Assembly (NCBI GenBank): GCA_023014485.1
Contig: JAJOZX010007498.1
Location: forward strand, 148,258 to 212,257
Direction: 5' to 3'
Source of the DNA: Bathynomus jamesi
Taxonomy: Eukaryota > Arthropoda > Malacostraca > Isopoda > Cirolanidae
DNA: 64,000 bases
Positions 9,273-20,904 of this stretch are shown in pieces; position 1 is the stretch's first letter; each line of letters starts with the position of its first letter. The notes beneath the pieces were generated by a model. That model did no database searches, was not told where the DNA came from, and saw only the letters and a list, made by a program, of their open reading frames with translations. The translations under genes and the position numbers were made by a program.

Positions 9273-12070
9273 TCAACATATGCAGTATGCACCTAATCGA
9301 TTTTTAAACATGTTTATGGACGTGCTACTAATTACTCCTACCGGCAAACTATTCCAGCTTTTTACTATTCTATGCGTAAAAAAGTTTTTGGCGACTGCTG
9401 TCTCAAACCTTCTACTTGTCAGCTTACTCCCATTATTTCTAGTTCTACTATACTGTGCTATTTCGGAAAAGCTATATCTATTTACGTTATCGAACCCATT
9501 CATAATTTTAAAAACTTGCATTAGATCACCCTTTAGCCTCCTAGTCTCGAATGTAGTCAATTTTAACTCCTTAAGCCTATCCTCGTACGACTTTAACCTA
9601 AGTGACGGAATCATTTCATTGCTTGTCTTTGAACTCTCGATTTTGTCTATATCCTTGCGCATATACGGATTCCAAAATTGAATCGCGTACTCCGAATGGG
9701 GTCTAACTAATGATTTGTAAAGAGGAACAATACTATCGCGCGATTTATACTCAAAATTCCTAGCTATAAAACCAAGCACTTTGTTCGCCTTATTGACCGC
9801 TGTTGTACTTTGTTTCGCTACTTTTAAATCACCAGTGACTATAACTCCTAAATCTTTTTCTTGATCTGCGATTGCCAACTCCTTCCCTGACATACTATAA
9901 GCAAAATTACCGTTACGCGCACCTATATGTAAAATTTTTCATTTATCGATGTTAAATCTCATTCAGTCTACGATTTTATTCAGATCTTCCTGGATTTTAC
10001 CTCTATCTTCGTCATTTATCACCCTACCACCTAACCTCGTGTCATTCGCAAACTTTGAAACTGTACTGACTAGTCCGACATCTAAATCATTAATATATAT
10101 ATAAGAAAAAGCAAGCGACCCAATACAGAACCCTGAGGAACGCCGCTCGCTACATTAGCCCAAGAAGACTCCGCTCCATCAATGATCGACCACCCTCTGT
10201 TTCCTACCTCGCAACCACTCTTCTATCCAATTTATTACTACACACCTGATTCCATGAGCTTAGGTTTTACAACGAGTCTTTTGTGCAATACGATGTTAAA
10301 CGCTTTTTGAAAATCTAAATACACTACATCTACCGCCCGATGACTATTGTAAACTTCAACCACTCTTTGAAAAAATTCCAAAAGATTAGTTAAGCAAGAT
10401 TTGTTTCTCCTAAAATCGTGCTTCGTGTTTCTAATCAAGTTGTGCAATTCTAAAGTGTGCGACTATTCGATCCCTAATTATCGATTCCAGTAGCTTACCT
10501 ACAACAGACGTTAAACTGATTAGCCTATAAATTCCTGTCGCACCTTTATCGCCTTTCTTAAAAATAGGTGTTGCATTTGCTAACTTGAAGTTATCTCGTA
10601 CGCACCCCTTAGAAATAGACGCATTTAAAAACTTTGTTAGTGGCACAACAATGCTTTCTTTTAATTCTTTTAGTTGTATGGGATATATGGAATCCGACCC
10701 CGGTGAGTTAAGCATTTTTATTTTACAAATATAGCGCAGTACCTCCCTTTCACTCACCACAATATTATCTAAAGTATTACCATTATCAAAATGTATTATA
10801 TCTATGACCGTAGGGAGGATATTCGTTACATCTTCTATTGTAAAAACTGACGTAAAAAATTCGTTTAGCAGAGTAGCCATTTGCTTGTTTTCAGAAACTA
10901 GCTCACCATCAGAATTTCTCAACGGTCCTAAGAGTTAAGACGCTCTTTACCGGTTCCTATTATTAACATATTGAAAAAATCGCTTGGGATTTTCTTTGCC
11001 GTCACGAGCTATGGGAATTTAAAAATCACACTTGGACTTTTTTATTACGCTTTTCACTTCACGCCTTAGAGCTATATAATTGTTTCGTAATCACAAATTG
11101 TCATTATCGCACTTATGTTGCCTATAACCCCTATCTCTACTCTTTATAATATCCCCTACTCTAGAAGTAAACCAGAAGGACTTGTTATAATAGTATATAT
11201 ATACTTTCGCACGCTTAATCTTGTACAGTACATATTCATCCTTTATAGTCCTAAACACCGTTTCAAACGATTCCCATATTATTTTTGCGTTGGAGGTCCC
11301 CATTACCTTTTCCCAATTGACGTGTGACAATTCACTTCTAAATTTGCAAAAGTCTGCGTGCTGGAAGTTAGGAATTTTAGTCGAGTTAGCTGGTTTCGAG
11401 TGACTTACTGAGAGGACAAACCATATTGTGATCGCTATTGCTTAACGGTTCAATTACGTGAAGATCAGTGATAAGCCTATCATCCGTAGTTATTACTAAC
11501 TCTAAAATACTGTCCAACCTTGTAGGTTCCCCAACCTACAAGAATAAGTAAGCTATCCTCGAGAAAATTAACTAAACGAGTACCTTCCACGTTTCTCTGC
11601 ATTGTATCGTAATTCACGTTAGCGCAATTAAAGTCACCCATAATTAAGACCTGCTCACTACCTATTATTCTCTTTAGTTCGCGATATAACACTTCGTCCG
11701 TATCAACTGTTTGATTCGGGGCCTATATATAACGGCAACAAGAAGTTTGAAATCAATCAATCAATTTAAGTTCTGCTATAGTCGAATCTATCGGTTCTGG
11801 AATTCTGTGCTTTAATTTTATAGTGTTCGCAATATTATCTTTGATATACAACGTAACACCTCCTCCTCCCCTATCTATTCTGTTTTTTAAAAAAGTCTCT
11901 AATCTCTAATTTGATACTCCCCCTACAAAGTCACGTGTTTCAGTGCTAAGCCACAATTCATTTATCGCAATTAAATCAGCCTTTGCAAGCAATCAAAAAA
12001 AAATTCTTTTATTTTGTTTAGTAGGCTACGAGCATTTAAAGATAGAACCTTCAAATTGTTTGTTAAAACC
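9273..12070 (-). pseudogene. LINE ORF2: endonuclease and reverse transcriptase
   Basis: In order on the minus strand: an apurinic-type endonuclease with LNARSLLNK (near 12040), DLIAINELWLS, RGGGVTLYIKDNI (near 11860) and IMGDFNCANVNYD (near 11640). The RT follows with LNEFFTSVFT and PIFKKGDKG (10922-10431), then RNKSCLTNLLEF and VYLDFQKAFN (10447-10238). The second RT aspartate region around 10000-10130 is disrupted. The C-terminal region has KDLGVIV, SEYAIQFWNPYMRKD and SWNSLPVGV (9893-9273). Multiple frame changes make it a pseudogene. Confidence 0.82.
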
Positions 12071-12179
12071 GCGTTACCTTCGTGCGCGCAAGGTAAATTT
12101 ATCATATTTTTTGGCCTGTAATTTTAGGAAATTACGCCGGCACCGCTCCAGTTACGACAGCCTGAAAAAAGAGACAGTA

Positions 12180-12978
12180 TTATGAAATAGCCTTCCTAAA
12201 CGCGCAGCTCCAACGTCATTAAGATGAAGTCTATCTCCGAGGAACAAGTCCCTCCTGCCGTAGAAACTGTTTAAAAAATTCGCAAAATGCACGCCTACCT
12301 GTTGGCAAAGAGACTAAGTTATTGTTAAAATAGGTTGCCTTGCTGTAGAACTCGTTACATTGGATAATTGGAGGAAGTATACCTGTTTAAAACAATCTTA
12401 TTCATTTTTTCCTTTAGTCACTCTAATAAGTCCCTATACCTAGCGAGCAGCTCTTAACGATCTAGAATTTTAAACGTTGTTCGTACCAATATGAATAACA
12501 TATGTTGTGTCCTCAGAGGTTCCGTCTGTAAACTGGTAAACACTATTCGTTATATCCTCCGCCCTTGCACCAGAGTAGCAGTAATGGCGCCTAAGACGGG
12601 GGGTTTCTCCCACAGAATTCCTCGAGCTGCCCTCGAACAATGGAATTACCAACGAGGACGTATTTCAGGTTCATCAACGTCTTCAAAACCAAAAACAAGA
12701 AACTTATTGTTTGTTATTATGGGAAGACAAGTCTTAGGTTGTCTCAATTGGGTTCCATTACGCACTTGAACGAAGGGTCGAGAACTAGGGAAAGAGATAG
12801 GACTGTTAGAATTATTTATACCATTAGTAGAAACTGAGGCAGGAGAAGCCGCGACTGAAGAATAACTCCTCTCAGAAGGCCCAAGGGATTCTACTGTCGC
12901 CGTCAGGAGCATCACCCTTTCTTCAAGCCTCACTCTGGCCTCTCTCTCTCGGTGTAGCTCGTTCTTCAGCAAATCCAT
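12180..12978 (-). pseudogene. LINE ORF1: coiled coil and SGNH esterase
   Basis: The N-terminus (12978 downward) is a charged amphipathic helix of the LHREREARVRLEERV type, typical of an oligomerising coiled coil. A serine-rich linker follows. The next frame gives an esterase block ending VIHIGTNNV (12652-12470), and further on DRLHLNDVGAARLGRL (near 12250-12190), which contains the D-x-x-H catalytic block of SGNH hydrolases. These esterase domains are known in CR1 ORF1 proteins. The protein is broken into at least two or three frames, so it is non-functional. Confidence 0.75.
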
Positions 12979-13434
12979 GTTCGAGCAAATCCATGTTCGA
13001 GCAAATCCATGTCCTACAAATTAAGTTATCATTATTATTAGCTAAATTAAACGCGTAACCAGCAAACTTCCCTTGACGGGGGTGCCATGCTATTAACTAA
13101 TTAAATTACTAGCGTTTGGAAATTAATAGCGAGTTAATAATAGTAATCTAATAACGACGTAAGTCTCAGGGAATAAGTAAAGCACAATTAATAAATAAAA
13201 CGTAGGTCTCCTGCCTGCTTAGTTATGACGTCACCAACGCAAACCCGCAAAAATGTTATTGAAACGCAGAAGACAGGTTCTTGTAGCACAAAATTGTACT
13301 GAACGAGTATATATATGTAATTAAGCTACCGACAAAGGTTCTGCAAGAAGAAAGATATTAATAAAGAGGGAGAAAGATACAAGGCAATTTATGAACACTA
13401 AAAAAACTTATCTGCCACTATTCGGCTAATTTTT

Positions 13435-13637
13435 GGATCAATGAAAGAAAGCCACCCCGAACCTGCTTTAATTAGCTTTATAAGGCTAACTAACGAAAAT
13501 ATCACTACCTAACCTAACCAATCGTTAGGTCAATTGTACGCCCTTGACGATTGGTTAGGTCAGGTCGTTATATTTTCGTTAGTTAGCCTTATAAAGCTAA
13601 CTAAGGAAGGCTGGGGGTGGCTTTCTTTCATTGATCC
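13435..13637. mobile_element. Hairpin (foldback) MITE, copy 2
   Basis: The same palindrome as 8867-9064 with scattered differences. It is flanked by TAATTTTT (13427-13434) and CAATTTTT (13638-13645), a 7-of-8 target duplication. It lies just 5' of the LINE on the minus strand, perhaps within its 5' untranslated region. Confidence 0.85.
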
Positions 13638-14438
13638 CAATTTTTTCCCACGGTGGGTGACCATACCCTACTTGATGATCCTTAGCAAAGCAAAATGAAC
13701 CTTATTAGACCAAGTTTTCTAATAGATTGGAATTTCACACCTCTCGAACAAAACAAACCAAGCCACATGCGCTAACCTTCGTTTAATCAAGTAAATATAA
13801 TAAAGTCAATAAATAAAATATATTCAGTTATGAATAATTAATAACGCGAGCTAATTTAGTTAAGAAGGCACTGAACACTATTTTTTTTAAAGTTACTTTG
13901 ACTGAAACCACTTATTCAATTGGTAACACTGGGCACTCGATAAAACACGTCTGTTCACAAGGAAAGACAGATCACTTCTCGTTTAGGTTTAGGCTTATAT
14001 ATATATATATATATATTATATATAATATACGTGTGAAAAGGTCAATAATATGTTGAAATCTGTGTGTACTTTGTATTTACAGAGGTCATTTCTTAAAACT
14101 ATTGTTTAAGCTTTGAAGGCAAAGCTTTAATGGTTCACTAAATGTAATTCATTAATTTTTTAATAAATTTAAATCTTTTATTTTGGCTAAAAATGTTAAG
14201 ACTCGATTAAACATAGTATTATAAAGTAAAACGTGAAATAAAATAATTTCATTACCAATTTACATTCCAGACTGCGCTTTCCGCTTTATATATTGTAAAT
14301 TTATAATTAAGAGAATCACTCTTTTGTATTATAATTTTTAATATAGCTTCAGTATAAGAAAGATTCACGTCAAATAATTTCTGTGTAAATATTTATGTAC
14401 GAACTATATGGAGTGAATCCGTTTTTTTTTACTTTCAG
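13638..14438. other. Non-coding AT-rich stretch, TA microsatellite, splice-acceptor-like end
   Basis: No gene or element could be assigned. 13996-14030 is a (TA)n tract. The stretch ends with a T-rich run and TTTCAG at 14438, directly before the ATG of the secreted-protein pseudogene. That looks like a 3' splice site, so a 5' untranslated exon may once have existed upstream. Confidence 0.5.
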
Positions 14439-14955
14439 ATGAAATTTTCCGTAACTTTCGCAGTGTTATCGATCGCCTTCATTGAGTTTGTGATAGCTAA
14501 ACCTCCAATAATTAAACCTTTCATCATTGTGGTCAATTCGCCGTCTTGACCAGGAGGAACGGGAGGTGTTGTTTTCCCCAACATTTTTGAAGGTTTCAAA
14601 AATTTAACCACAAATGCCGGTCAAATCTTGGGCAATATTTTCAACAGCACCGCTCAGAAGGTGCAAGTTGTAGCGGGAGGAATCGGAGCGGGAGCGCAGG
14701 CCATCGCCGCAGGAGCTTAATACGCTCGATCAAGTGCAGAACGTGAAAGCATCCGTTGTGGACGTGTTTCAAAACTTCACCAACAATGCCGTCGACGCGA
14801 TACAAGACGCGAAAAACAATGCCGTCGACAAGGTTCAGAACGTGTCCACGGCTGTGATCGACGGAGTTCAGAGTTTTAATGACCAGACGATAGCCTTCCT
14901 CCAAGACGCCAATGCGAACAAGTTGAACTCGAGTGCACTCATTACTATCGGATAA
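14439..14955 (+). pseudogene. Decayed secreted amphipathic-helix protein gene
   Basis: The ATG follows a polypyrimidine tract and CAG, so this looks like a coding exon. Residues 1-20 form a clear signal peptide (MKFSVTFAVLSIAFIEFVIA), then KPP. TGA at 14547-14549 stops the frame at codon 37, with the frame continuing to TAA at 14718-14720. A one-base shift near 14717 then brings in NTLDQVQNV and a long Ala/Asn/Gln/Val-rich, helix-forming stretch with recurring NNAVD and VQN motifs, ending in TAA at 14953-14955. Local GC is visibly higher than its surroundings. I do not recognise the family. It may be a recently lost member of a secreted-protein family. Confidence 0.65.
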
Positions 14956-16255
14956 TAATAATAATAATAATAATTTCGTCAGAAATCTTCGCACAAAATT
15001 ATTTATTTATTTATACTTTGTTTCTTTAACTTATTAAATTAACGCAAAATGCTTTTATTTCCATAGTTTATACCTTTTATTAATAAATGATTATTTTATT
15101 TATTCATGTGGTTACTTCACTTCTCTATAATTATTATATATTATTGGACGAAAGTATTGTTTCACATTTGCTTTCGAAGTTGTCTGCAGTAAAAACATAA
15201 ATGTAACTTTAATAATTACAAATTATTATTATTATTATTATTATTATCATTATTATCAATGCAGGGCGCGTTAAGCATTCAACGTAATAATATCAGCCGT
15301 CACAGTCTCACAGATAAAATTAAGTCATGCAGACGAACGCCGAAATAATTTTTCTCGTTTCCACCGCTTTTGAAGGTCTGTGCAGTGTGCATGCTGTACG
15401 ATCTTTATCGAAAGATTTAACTGTGTGGCATATGTCGTACAAATACATTCGTCTGGAGGCTTTGATAGAAAATATAACTAAGGTGAAGAAATTTAATTAA
15501 GCCGTTTTTAACATGAATTCATAAAATAATAAGAAATAATGAAGAATATTAAAATAACTGAAGTATCTGTATCAGTAACAACAAAAACGAGTTCTACACT
15601 TTAGCAGTTCTTGAAAGAATAGCTCAGTTTTAGTTGGTCGGTGACGGACACATTTGCTAATATAGCGACTTCTCTTGAACAAACTTGAATTCATCATCTT
15701 TGTAGCTCATGTGTACCAAAATTTGGACCGTTCAGTTCAATAGCGGTTCCGGAAAAGAGAAGCTTAATTTTAAATACGTACATAACTAAAATAATAAGTG
15801 AATATTTATCACAAGTTCTTCCAACGGGAAGTTGGGAGATCTGATAACTAAATAAAAAGTATACAAATAATACTGCTGTAGTAATACCTTGAAAATAATG
15901 CGCACCTTATTTTTTGTGATTGACGTAAAATGAACCAATGCGTATCTCTCTGACCAGTGTCAAAGAATCAGCAGTTTTTAAGCAGTACCATCGTTTCATA
16001 TCAATCAAATCCTGAGAGAACGTCCACACAACTCCAGACTAAAACGTCATCACTCTTCAATTGCGTACCAACAAAGCGAGTGGATGAAATAGTGAATTTT
16101 ATGTATTTTTTAAGCTTGAATTTTAGTTTCGTAAATAACAATTACCTTTGGTTTTTAACCATGTGTTATTTAACGGTCTTATATTGATATATCATTTTAC
16201 TTAAGTTTAAGTGTACCAACGAAGTTCGAACTCGTTAGGTATGGTTAGGTTTCTA
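14956..16255. other. No gene; AAT and ATT microsatellites
   Basis: (TAA)n runs from the stop codon at 14953 to about 14973, and (ATT)n with one interruption lies at about 15222-15256, in inverted orientation. The rest is AT-rich sequence without supported frames, splice structure or element ends. Confidence 0.6.
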
Positions 16256-17976
16256 CAAAAAATGAGTTGCATTTTCTAAATCAGAGAATGAAATTGCACT
16301 ATTGAGCCAATTTTTGAAGCAATGGAAAGAAGTGCGTGGAAAGAATAAGACCCCATAAACATAACGTAATATTTAGTTAATTTCAAACGAAAAAATTCAA
16401 AATTGAAATGGCTGTAACGTTTTACGTTTTCATTCCTGCAAAAAATGAGTTGAATTTTCTAAATCAGCTTAAAAAATTGCACTCATGAGAAAATTTGTGA
16501 AAAAATCGAAAGAAGTGCGTGGAAAGGATAAGGCCCCATAAACATAAATAATATTTAGTTAATTTCAAAAGAAAAAATTCAAAATTGAAATGGCTGTAAC
16601 TTTTTAAGTTTTCATTCGGGCAAACAATGAGTTGAATTTTTTCTAAATGAGCCTAAAAAACTGCACTATGGAACAAATTTGTGAAACAATCGAAAGAAAT
16701 GCGTGGAAAGGATAAGACCCCATAAACATAACGTAATATGTAGTTAATTTCAAACGAAAAAATTCAAAATTGAAATGGCTGTAACTTTTTAAGTTTTCAT
16801 TCTTGCAAAAAATGAGTTGAATTTTCTAAATCAGCTTAAAAGACTGCACTATCGAGCGAATTTGTGAAAAAATCGAAAGAAGTGCGCGGAAAGGATAAAA
16901 CCTCATAAACCTAATGTAATATTTAGTTAATTTCAAACGAAAAAATTCAAAATTGAAATGGTTGTAACTTTTTAAGTGTTCATTTCTGCCAAAGACCTGT
17001 TGCAGTTTTTAAATCTGCGTATGAAATTGCACTATTGAGCAAATTTGTGAAAAAATCGCAAGTAGTGCGTGGAAAGGATAAGACCCCAAAAACCTAACCT
17101 AATACTTAGTTAATTTAGAAAGTGAAAATTCAAAATTGAAATGACTGTAATTTTTCAAGTTTTCATTTCTGCAAAAAATGAGTTAAATTTTCTAAATCAG
17201 CTTAAAACTTATGTAACTTAAAATATGTAACGTATGTAAGTTTTTAAGTTTTCATTTATGCAAAAAATTATTTCCATTTTCTAATTCAGCGTATAAAATT
17301 GCACTATTCAGAAAATTTGCGAAAAAATCGAACGAAGTGCGTGGAAAGGATAAGACCCCCAATTGTAACCTAATACTTAGTTAATTTCAAACGAGAAAAT
17401 TCAAAAGTGAAATGGCTGTAACTTTTTAAGTTTTCATTTCTACAAGAAATTAGTTGCCTTTTCTAAATCTGTTTAAAAGACTGCACTGTTGAGAAATTTG
17501 TGAAAACATCGAAAGAAGTGCGTGGAAAGGATAAGACCCCATAAACCTCACGTAATATTTAGTTAATTTCAAACGAGAAAATTCAAAATTGAAATGGATG
17601 TAACTTTTTAAGTTTTCATTTCTGCAAAAAATGAGTTGCATTTTCGAAATCAACGAATAAATTTGCACTATTGAGCAAATTTGTGAAAAAATCGAAAGAA
17701 GTGCGTGAAAAGGATAAGACTCGAAAAACCTAACCTAATGCTTACTTAATTTTGATGGATAAAATTCAAAATTTAAATGGCTGTAACTTTTCAAGTTTTG
17801 ATTTCTGCAAAACATGAATTGAATTTTCTGAATCAGCATATAAAACTGCACTATTCAGAAAATTTGCGAAAAAATCGAATGAAGTGCGTGGAAAGGATAA
17901 GACCCCCCATTTGTAAGTTTTCATTTCTGCAAGAAGTGAGTTGCATTTTCTAAATCAGTTTAAAAACTGCACTATT
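16256..17976 (-). repeat. Degenerate satellite array, reverse orientation
   Basis: About nine to ten diverged monomers of the satellite found at 54886-64000, here as its reverse complement (GTAACTTTTTAAGTTTTCAT and GAAGTGCGTGGAAAGGATAA recur about every 180 bp). Divergence and indels are much greater than in the main array, so this block is older or under weaker homogenisation. It joins directly to the mariner at about 17977. Confidence 0.9.
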
Positions 17977-18570
17977 GCAGAGGGAGCCATTCTGAATTTC
18001 TTCTTGAGTGGGGAGTCTGCGTGATGCCACTCCATGGATTGGCGTTTTGTTTCAGGTTGAATGTGGTGTACCCAAGTCTCATCCCGTCACAATTCGTGAA
18101 CGGAAGTCATCCCCTTCTGTCTCGTATCAAACCAATGACTCAGAAGCAATTTCTTTTCTTTGGGCTTTGTGATCTTCAGTCAGTTGGCGAGGAACAAACT
18201 GTGAACACCCTTTTGAGTATCCCAGTTGCTGAATTATCGTATTCACACTTCCTTCACTAATTCCTAGTTCCAGCGATAGCTCCTTGTATGTGACGCGCCG
18301 ATTTGATCGAATGATGCTGTTAGCACGTTGCACAGTGTGAGATGTCACAGCCGATGCCGGGCGACCGCTGCGTGGCTCATCATCGAGGCTGGCTCTCCCT
18401 CTCTCCAATGATCTCACACGTTTAGACCAGCATCCAACTGTGCTTCGATCAACAGCATCTCCATAAACGTTTTTTAGACGTTTGCGAATATTTCCAACTG
18501 TTTCCTTCTCTGCAGTTAAGAACTCGATAACAGCTCTCTGTTTACGACGCACGTCAGTGTCAGACGCCAT
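17977..18570 (-). pseudogene. Mariner transposase N-terminal half
   Basis: The start is ATG at 18570 (MASDTDVRRKQRAVIEFL). Two helix-turn-helix segments follow: RKRLKNVYGDAVDRSTV and YKELSLELGISEGSVNTII, with DDEPRSGRP between them, the linker typical of mariner. The open frame ends at 18127. Beyond a frameshift, the region around the first catalytic aspartate (DETWVHH) can be read near 18080. The rest is missing at the satellite junction. It is non-functional. Confidence 0.88.
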
Positions 18571-18768
18571 TTTCGAAACTGCGTTAACCATCGGTTTTAT
18601 ACAAGGGCGTTTAAAAGCGGTTTTATACAAGGAGGGGAGGTTCAAACAGCAAAAATCCGGTTATGTGAAGCGCAGAAAGTTCAAACTTACGGCCCGAAAG
18701 ACATTTCAGCCCGATGGCCTATTATTTAGCTAAGAAAAAAGGGTGGGGCAAAATATATTGAGTGCCCC
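17977..18768 (-). mobile_element. 3'-truncated mariner, copy A
   Basis: One terminal repeat, ending GAGTGCCCC followed by TA, is present at 18745-18768 and matches the repeat of the mariner at 26317. The other end is missing where satellite sequence begins. It carries the N-terminal half of a transposase. Confidence 0.85.
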
Positions 18769-18839
18769 TAGTATATATTTCTGTCCTAAGTATGTGAACT
18801 GTCATTGTATTATTAATATTTGTCATATGGACTTTAGTC

Positions 18840-19610
18840 CGCAAAGTACGGATTCGATCAGTACTGAATTCGCTATAGTACGGATTACAATTTAACGCCA
18901 AACCCCAGTTAAATACTGGTCCTGATTCACTCCAGTACGGTTTTTTAGTTTTGTAAACAAGTATTTTTTTCCAAGCACGCACGCTAAATGTAAATAGGTG
19001 AAGATTTATCATAGATTCCACAAATGTTCGAGAGTTGCTTGTATTGTATTCAGAAGAGCTTAGCGATAACGACCTCATCAATTTAGAAGAACAGCGTGCG
19101 CTCGAAGAAGAGGACAAAAGTGAAGAAAATGAAGATCAGAAATCATCAAAGGAGTTCTCCATAGATGAACTTGAAAATTTTTTTCGGTTGTGTGAAGATC
19201 TTAAAGAAAAAATTATGGATGGAGATCCTAACATCGAGCGCATCATGAAAATGCGAAGAGACTTAGAAAATGCAATGCGCTGCTATAGAGAATTGTATGC
19301 CGATAAGAAGAAAAATAAAAGTGTTCAAACATCACTGTTGAAATATTTAAAAAAAATAATTTTTTTGCAATGCACTTTATTGTGTACATATTTAAATTAA
19401 ATTTAGAAAAACGAAAGCATTTATTAACCTTTGCAGTTGTTTCACAATTAAAACTAATTTAAATTAATGCAAAAATCCGACTTTTATAATGTTATTGATG
19501 CCTGAGAACGAATTACTTTATTTTATATTAATTACATTCCCCGTTCAGTACGGATTCACATAGTACGGTACTTTCCGTGCACACATTAACCATACTATGC
19601 GGGTATTCAT
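18840..19610 (+). mobile_element. Probable pogo/Tigger remnant
   Basis: AGTACGGATT-type words recur at both sides (near 18847-18890 and 19548-19575) in partly inverted arrangement, suggesting worn terminal repeats. Between them is a pogo-like C-terminal coding remnant. Exact ends and a TA duplication could not be fixed. Confidence 0.5.
19035..19400 (+). pseudogene. Pogo/Tigger transposase C-terminal region
   Basis: An open frame with a Glu/Asp-rich stretch, then ELENFFRLCEDLKE, RIMKMRRDLENAM and QTSLLKYLKK. This pattern (acidic linker, paired short helices, then a Q-S-x-L-x-x-(F/Y) end) resembles the tail of pogo-family DDE_1 transposases. The DDE catalytic domain and the CENP-B-like DNA-binding domain are absent. 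The call rests on pattern recognition. Confidence 0.5.
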
Positions 19611-19645
19611 ATATATAATATATTATATATATATATATATATATA

Positions 19646-19725
19646 TTGACGATTGGTTAGGTTAAGTCATGATATTTTCGTTAGTTTTAACGAAAATATT
19701 ACGACTAAACCTAACCAATCGTCAA
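19646..19725. repeat. Inside-out palindrome related to the hairpin MITE
   Basis: Arms of about 39 bp run from TTGACGATTGGTTAGG to a TTAACGAAAATA centre and back. The same words occur in the hairpin MITEs at 8867 and 13435, but there TTGACGATTGG lies at the centre. This copy therefore has its inner and outer ends exchanged. A (TA)n tract abuts its left side. Confidence 0.75.
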
Positions 19726-20380
19726 ATGCAGTTGACATTGGGGGCTTAGTCTTCAGATGATCCAAATTCAAAGTTAAAAGAAGAAAACTTATTTAGCGGC
19801 AGCTTTTAATACGTACAGTGAGACTAATTTTCATCAACATGTAGGAAATTCTTCAATCGAATGAGTGCCCTTTGGTGATGAGAGTATTTTCATCGAACTT
19901 CGATGTTTAATGAAGTATGTACTTTTCGGGGAACTAATTCTGTGAAAATAATTTAATCGAAGTGGGTGAAAATGTTAATTAAATACCATTTCAGTTTATT
20001 TTCATTAACCAAGGGTAATTACATGCATGTCAATTGTATGCTAATCAGGAACAACGTACTCACAGCAACTTAAGTTTTAAGGTTACATACAGTACTTTAG
20101 ACATAAATTTAGCTTACCTCGGTGATATTCGAACGAATGCCACTAAAGATTCGAATGTGCGTGCCGCCATGTTACCCATTCAGCCATGATACATTGAGAT
20201 ATACCGAATGTGTTTTTTATATATATATTCTTTTGCGTTGGTTTCAGTATGTACATTGTAATATGTAGGCCTATACTGTTTCTGTTAAATATATATATAT
20301 ATATATATATGATGTAAAATAACGCACTGTCGCGACGAAGTATGAAGAAGGAAACCACTCTTCAGGAAGACGTAAATTTT
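19726..20380. other. No gene seen; TA tracts
   Basis: AT-rich sequence with TA microsatellites near 20217-20230 and 20287-20312. No supported coding frame or element boundary. Confidence 0.55.
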
Positions 20381-20487
20381 TATTTAACACCAATACAGTT
20401 TCGGCTCCTCGCGAGTCCTTGTCAGTTGGTAATCCAATTGACAATTGACAAGGGCTCGTGAGGAGCCGAAACTATATTGGTGTTAAG
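20381..20487. repeat. Imperfect inverted repeat with GAGGAGCCGAAACT arms
   Basis: TTTAACACCAATA...GTTTCGGCTCCTCGCGAG at the left is mirrored by CTCGTGAGGAGCCGAAACTA...TATTGGTGTTAAGAAA at the right around a short GACAATTGACAAG centre. The arms are about 45 bp. The GGCTC/GAGCC hairpin followed by GAAAC resembles part of a retroelement hammerhead, but the CUGANGA core is not intact (see rejected items). Confidence 0.7.
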
Positions 20488-20499
20488 AAATAGAAATTA

Positions 20500-20860
20500 C
20501 GTAAATATTATTATCTGTGGTGATTTTAATTTCTCATTTATAAAATATAAAAGGATATGAAGAAATATATGTATAAACCAAGACAAGGGAGGCACACGGG
20601 AAGACCAGGAGCAGGCAAAAATGCTGCTAGTTCTAGCGAATGAATTTATGTTAACAAGAACTAACGGGAAATACAGGAAAAAAACAACTGCCAAGATTTG
20701 GTATTCACAAACAACAGTAACCTAATTGTTTACATAGAAATATCCCTAACTATAATATCGGATTATAACATTACTGAAATAATAACTAGTAAAAAAGCAA
20801 CAGGGAAGGAAAAAGCACGCGCTATAGGAAGAGGCAAATTCGAAATTTTTAATTTTAACT
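20500..20860 (+). pseudogene. LINE endonuclease domain fragment
   Basis: Translation gives IIICGDFNFSF, the endonuclease GDFN block, then ANEFMLTRTNGKYRKK. After a frame change it reads DLVFTNNSNLIVYIEISLT and SDYNITEI, the SDHxxI block of LINE endonucleases. At least one frameshift near 20690 breaks it. No RT follows. It may derive from the same family as the 4614-6600 LINE. Confidence 0.75.
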
Positions 20861-20904
20861 CATATATAAATTGTGCACACCGTATATATATATATATATA
20901 TATA

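Larger units (their letters stand above)
9090..13030 (-). mobile_element. CR1-like LINE, nearly full-length but degenerate
   Basis: The minus strand carries ORF1 (coiled coil plus SGNH-type esterase) then ORF2 (endonuclease, RT, C-terminal region), the usual order of CR1-clade LINEs. The 3' untranslated end (about 9090-9270) matches the second copy at 32930-33120, which helps place the 3' border. Both ORFs contain stops and frameshifts. A 17 bp word containing GAGCAAATCCATGTTC is repeated about three times at 12966-13016, next to the ORF1 start. Confidence 0.85.

Noticed and set aside
14547..14549. TGA in the secreted-protein frame as a selenocysteine codon
   Set aside because: A further frameshift and stop follow, no SECIS-like element was seen, and the protein type is not one using selenocysteine.
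16256..17976. CRISPR-like array of regularly spaced repeats
   Set aside because: The whole 180 bp unit is repeated with no unique spacers, and the genome is eukaryotic.
20400..20487. Possible second hammerhead family (GGCTC/GAGCC hairpin followed by GAAAC)
   Set aside because: The CUGANGA core is replaced by a TTGACAAG-type sequence lacking the invariant G, and no stem I could be formed. It is kept as an inverted repeat only.
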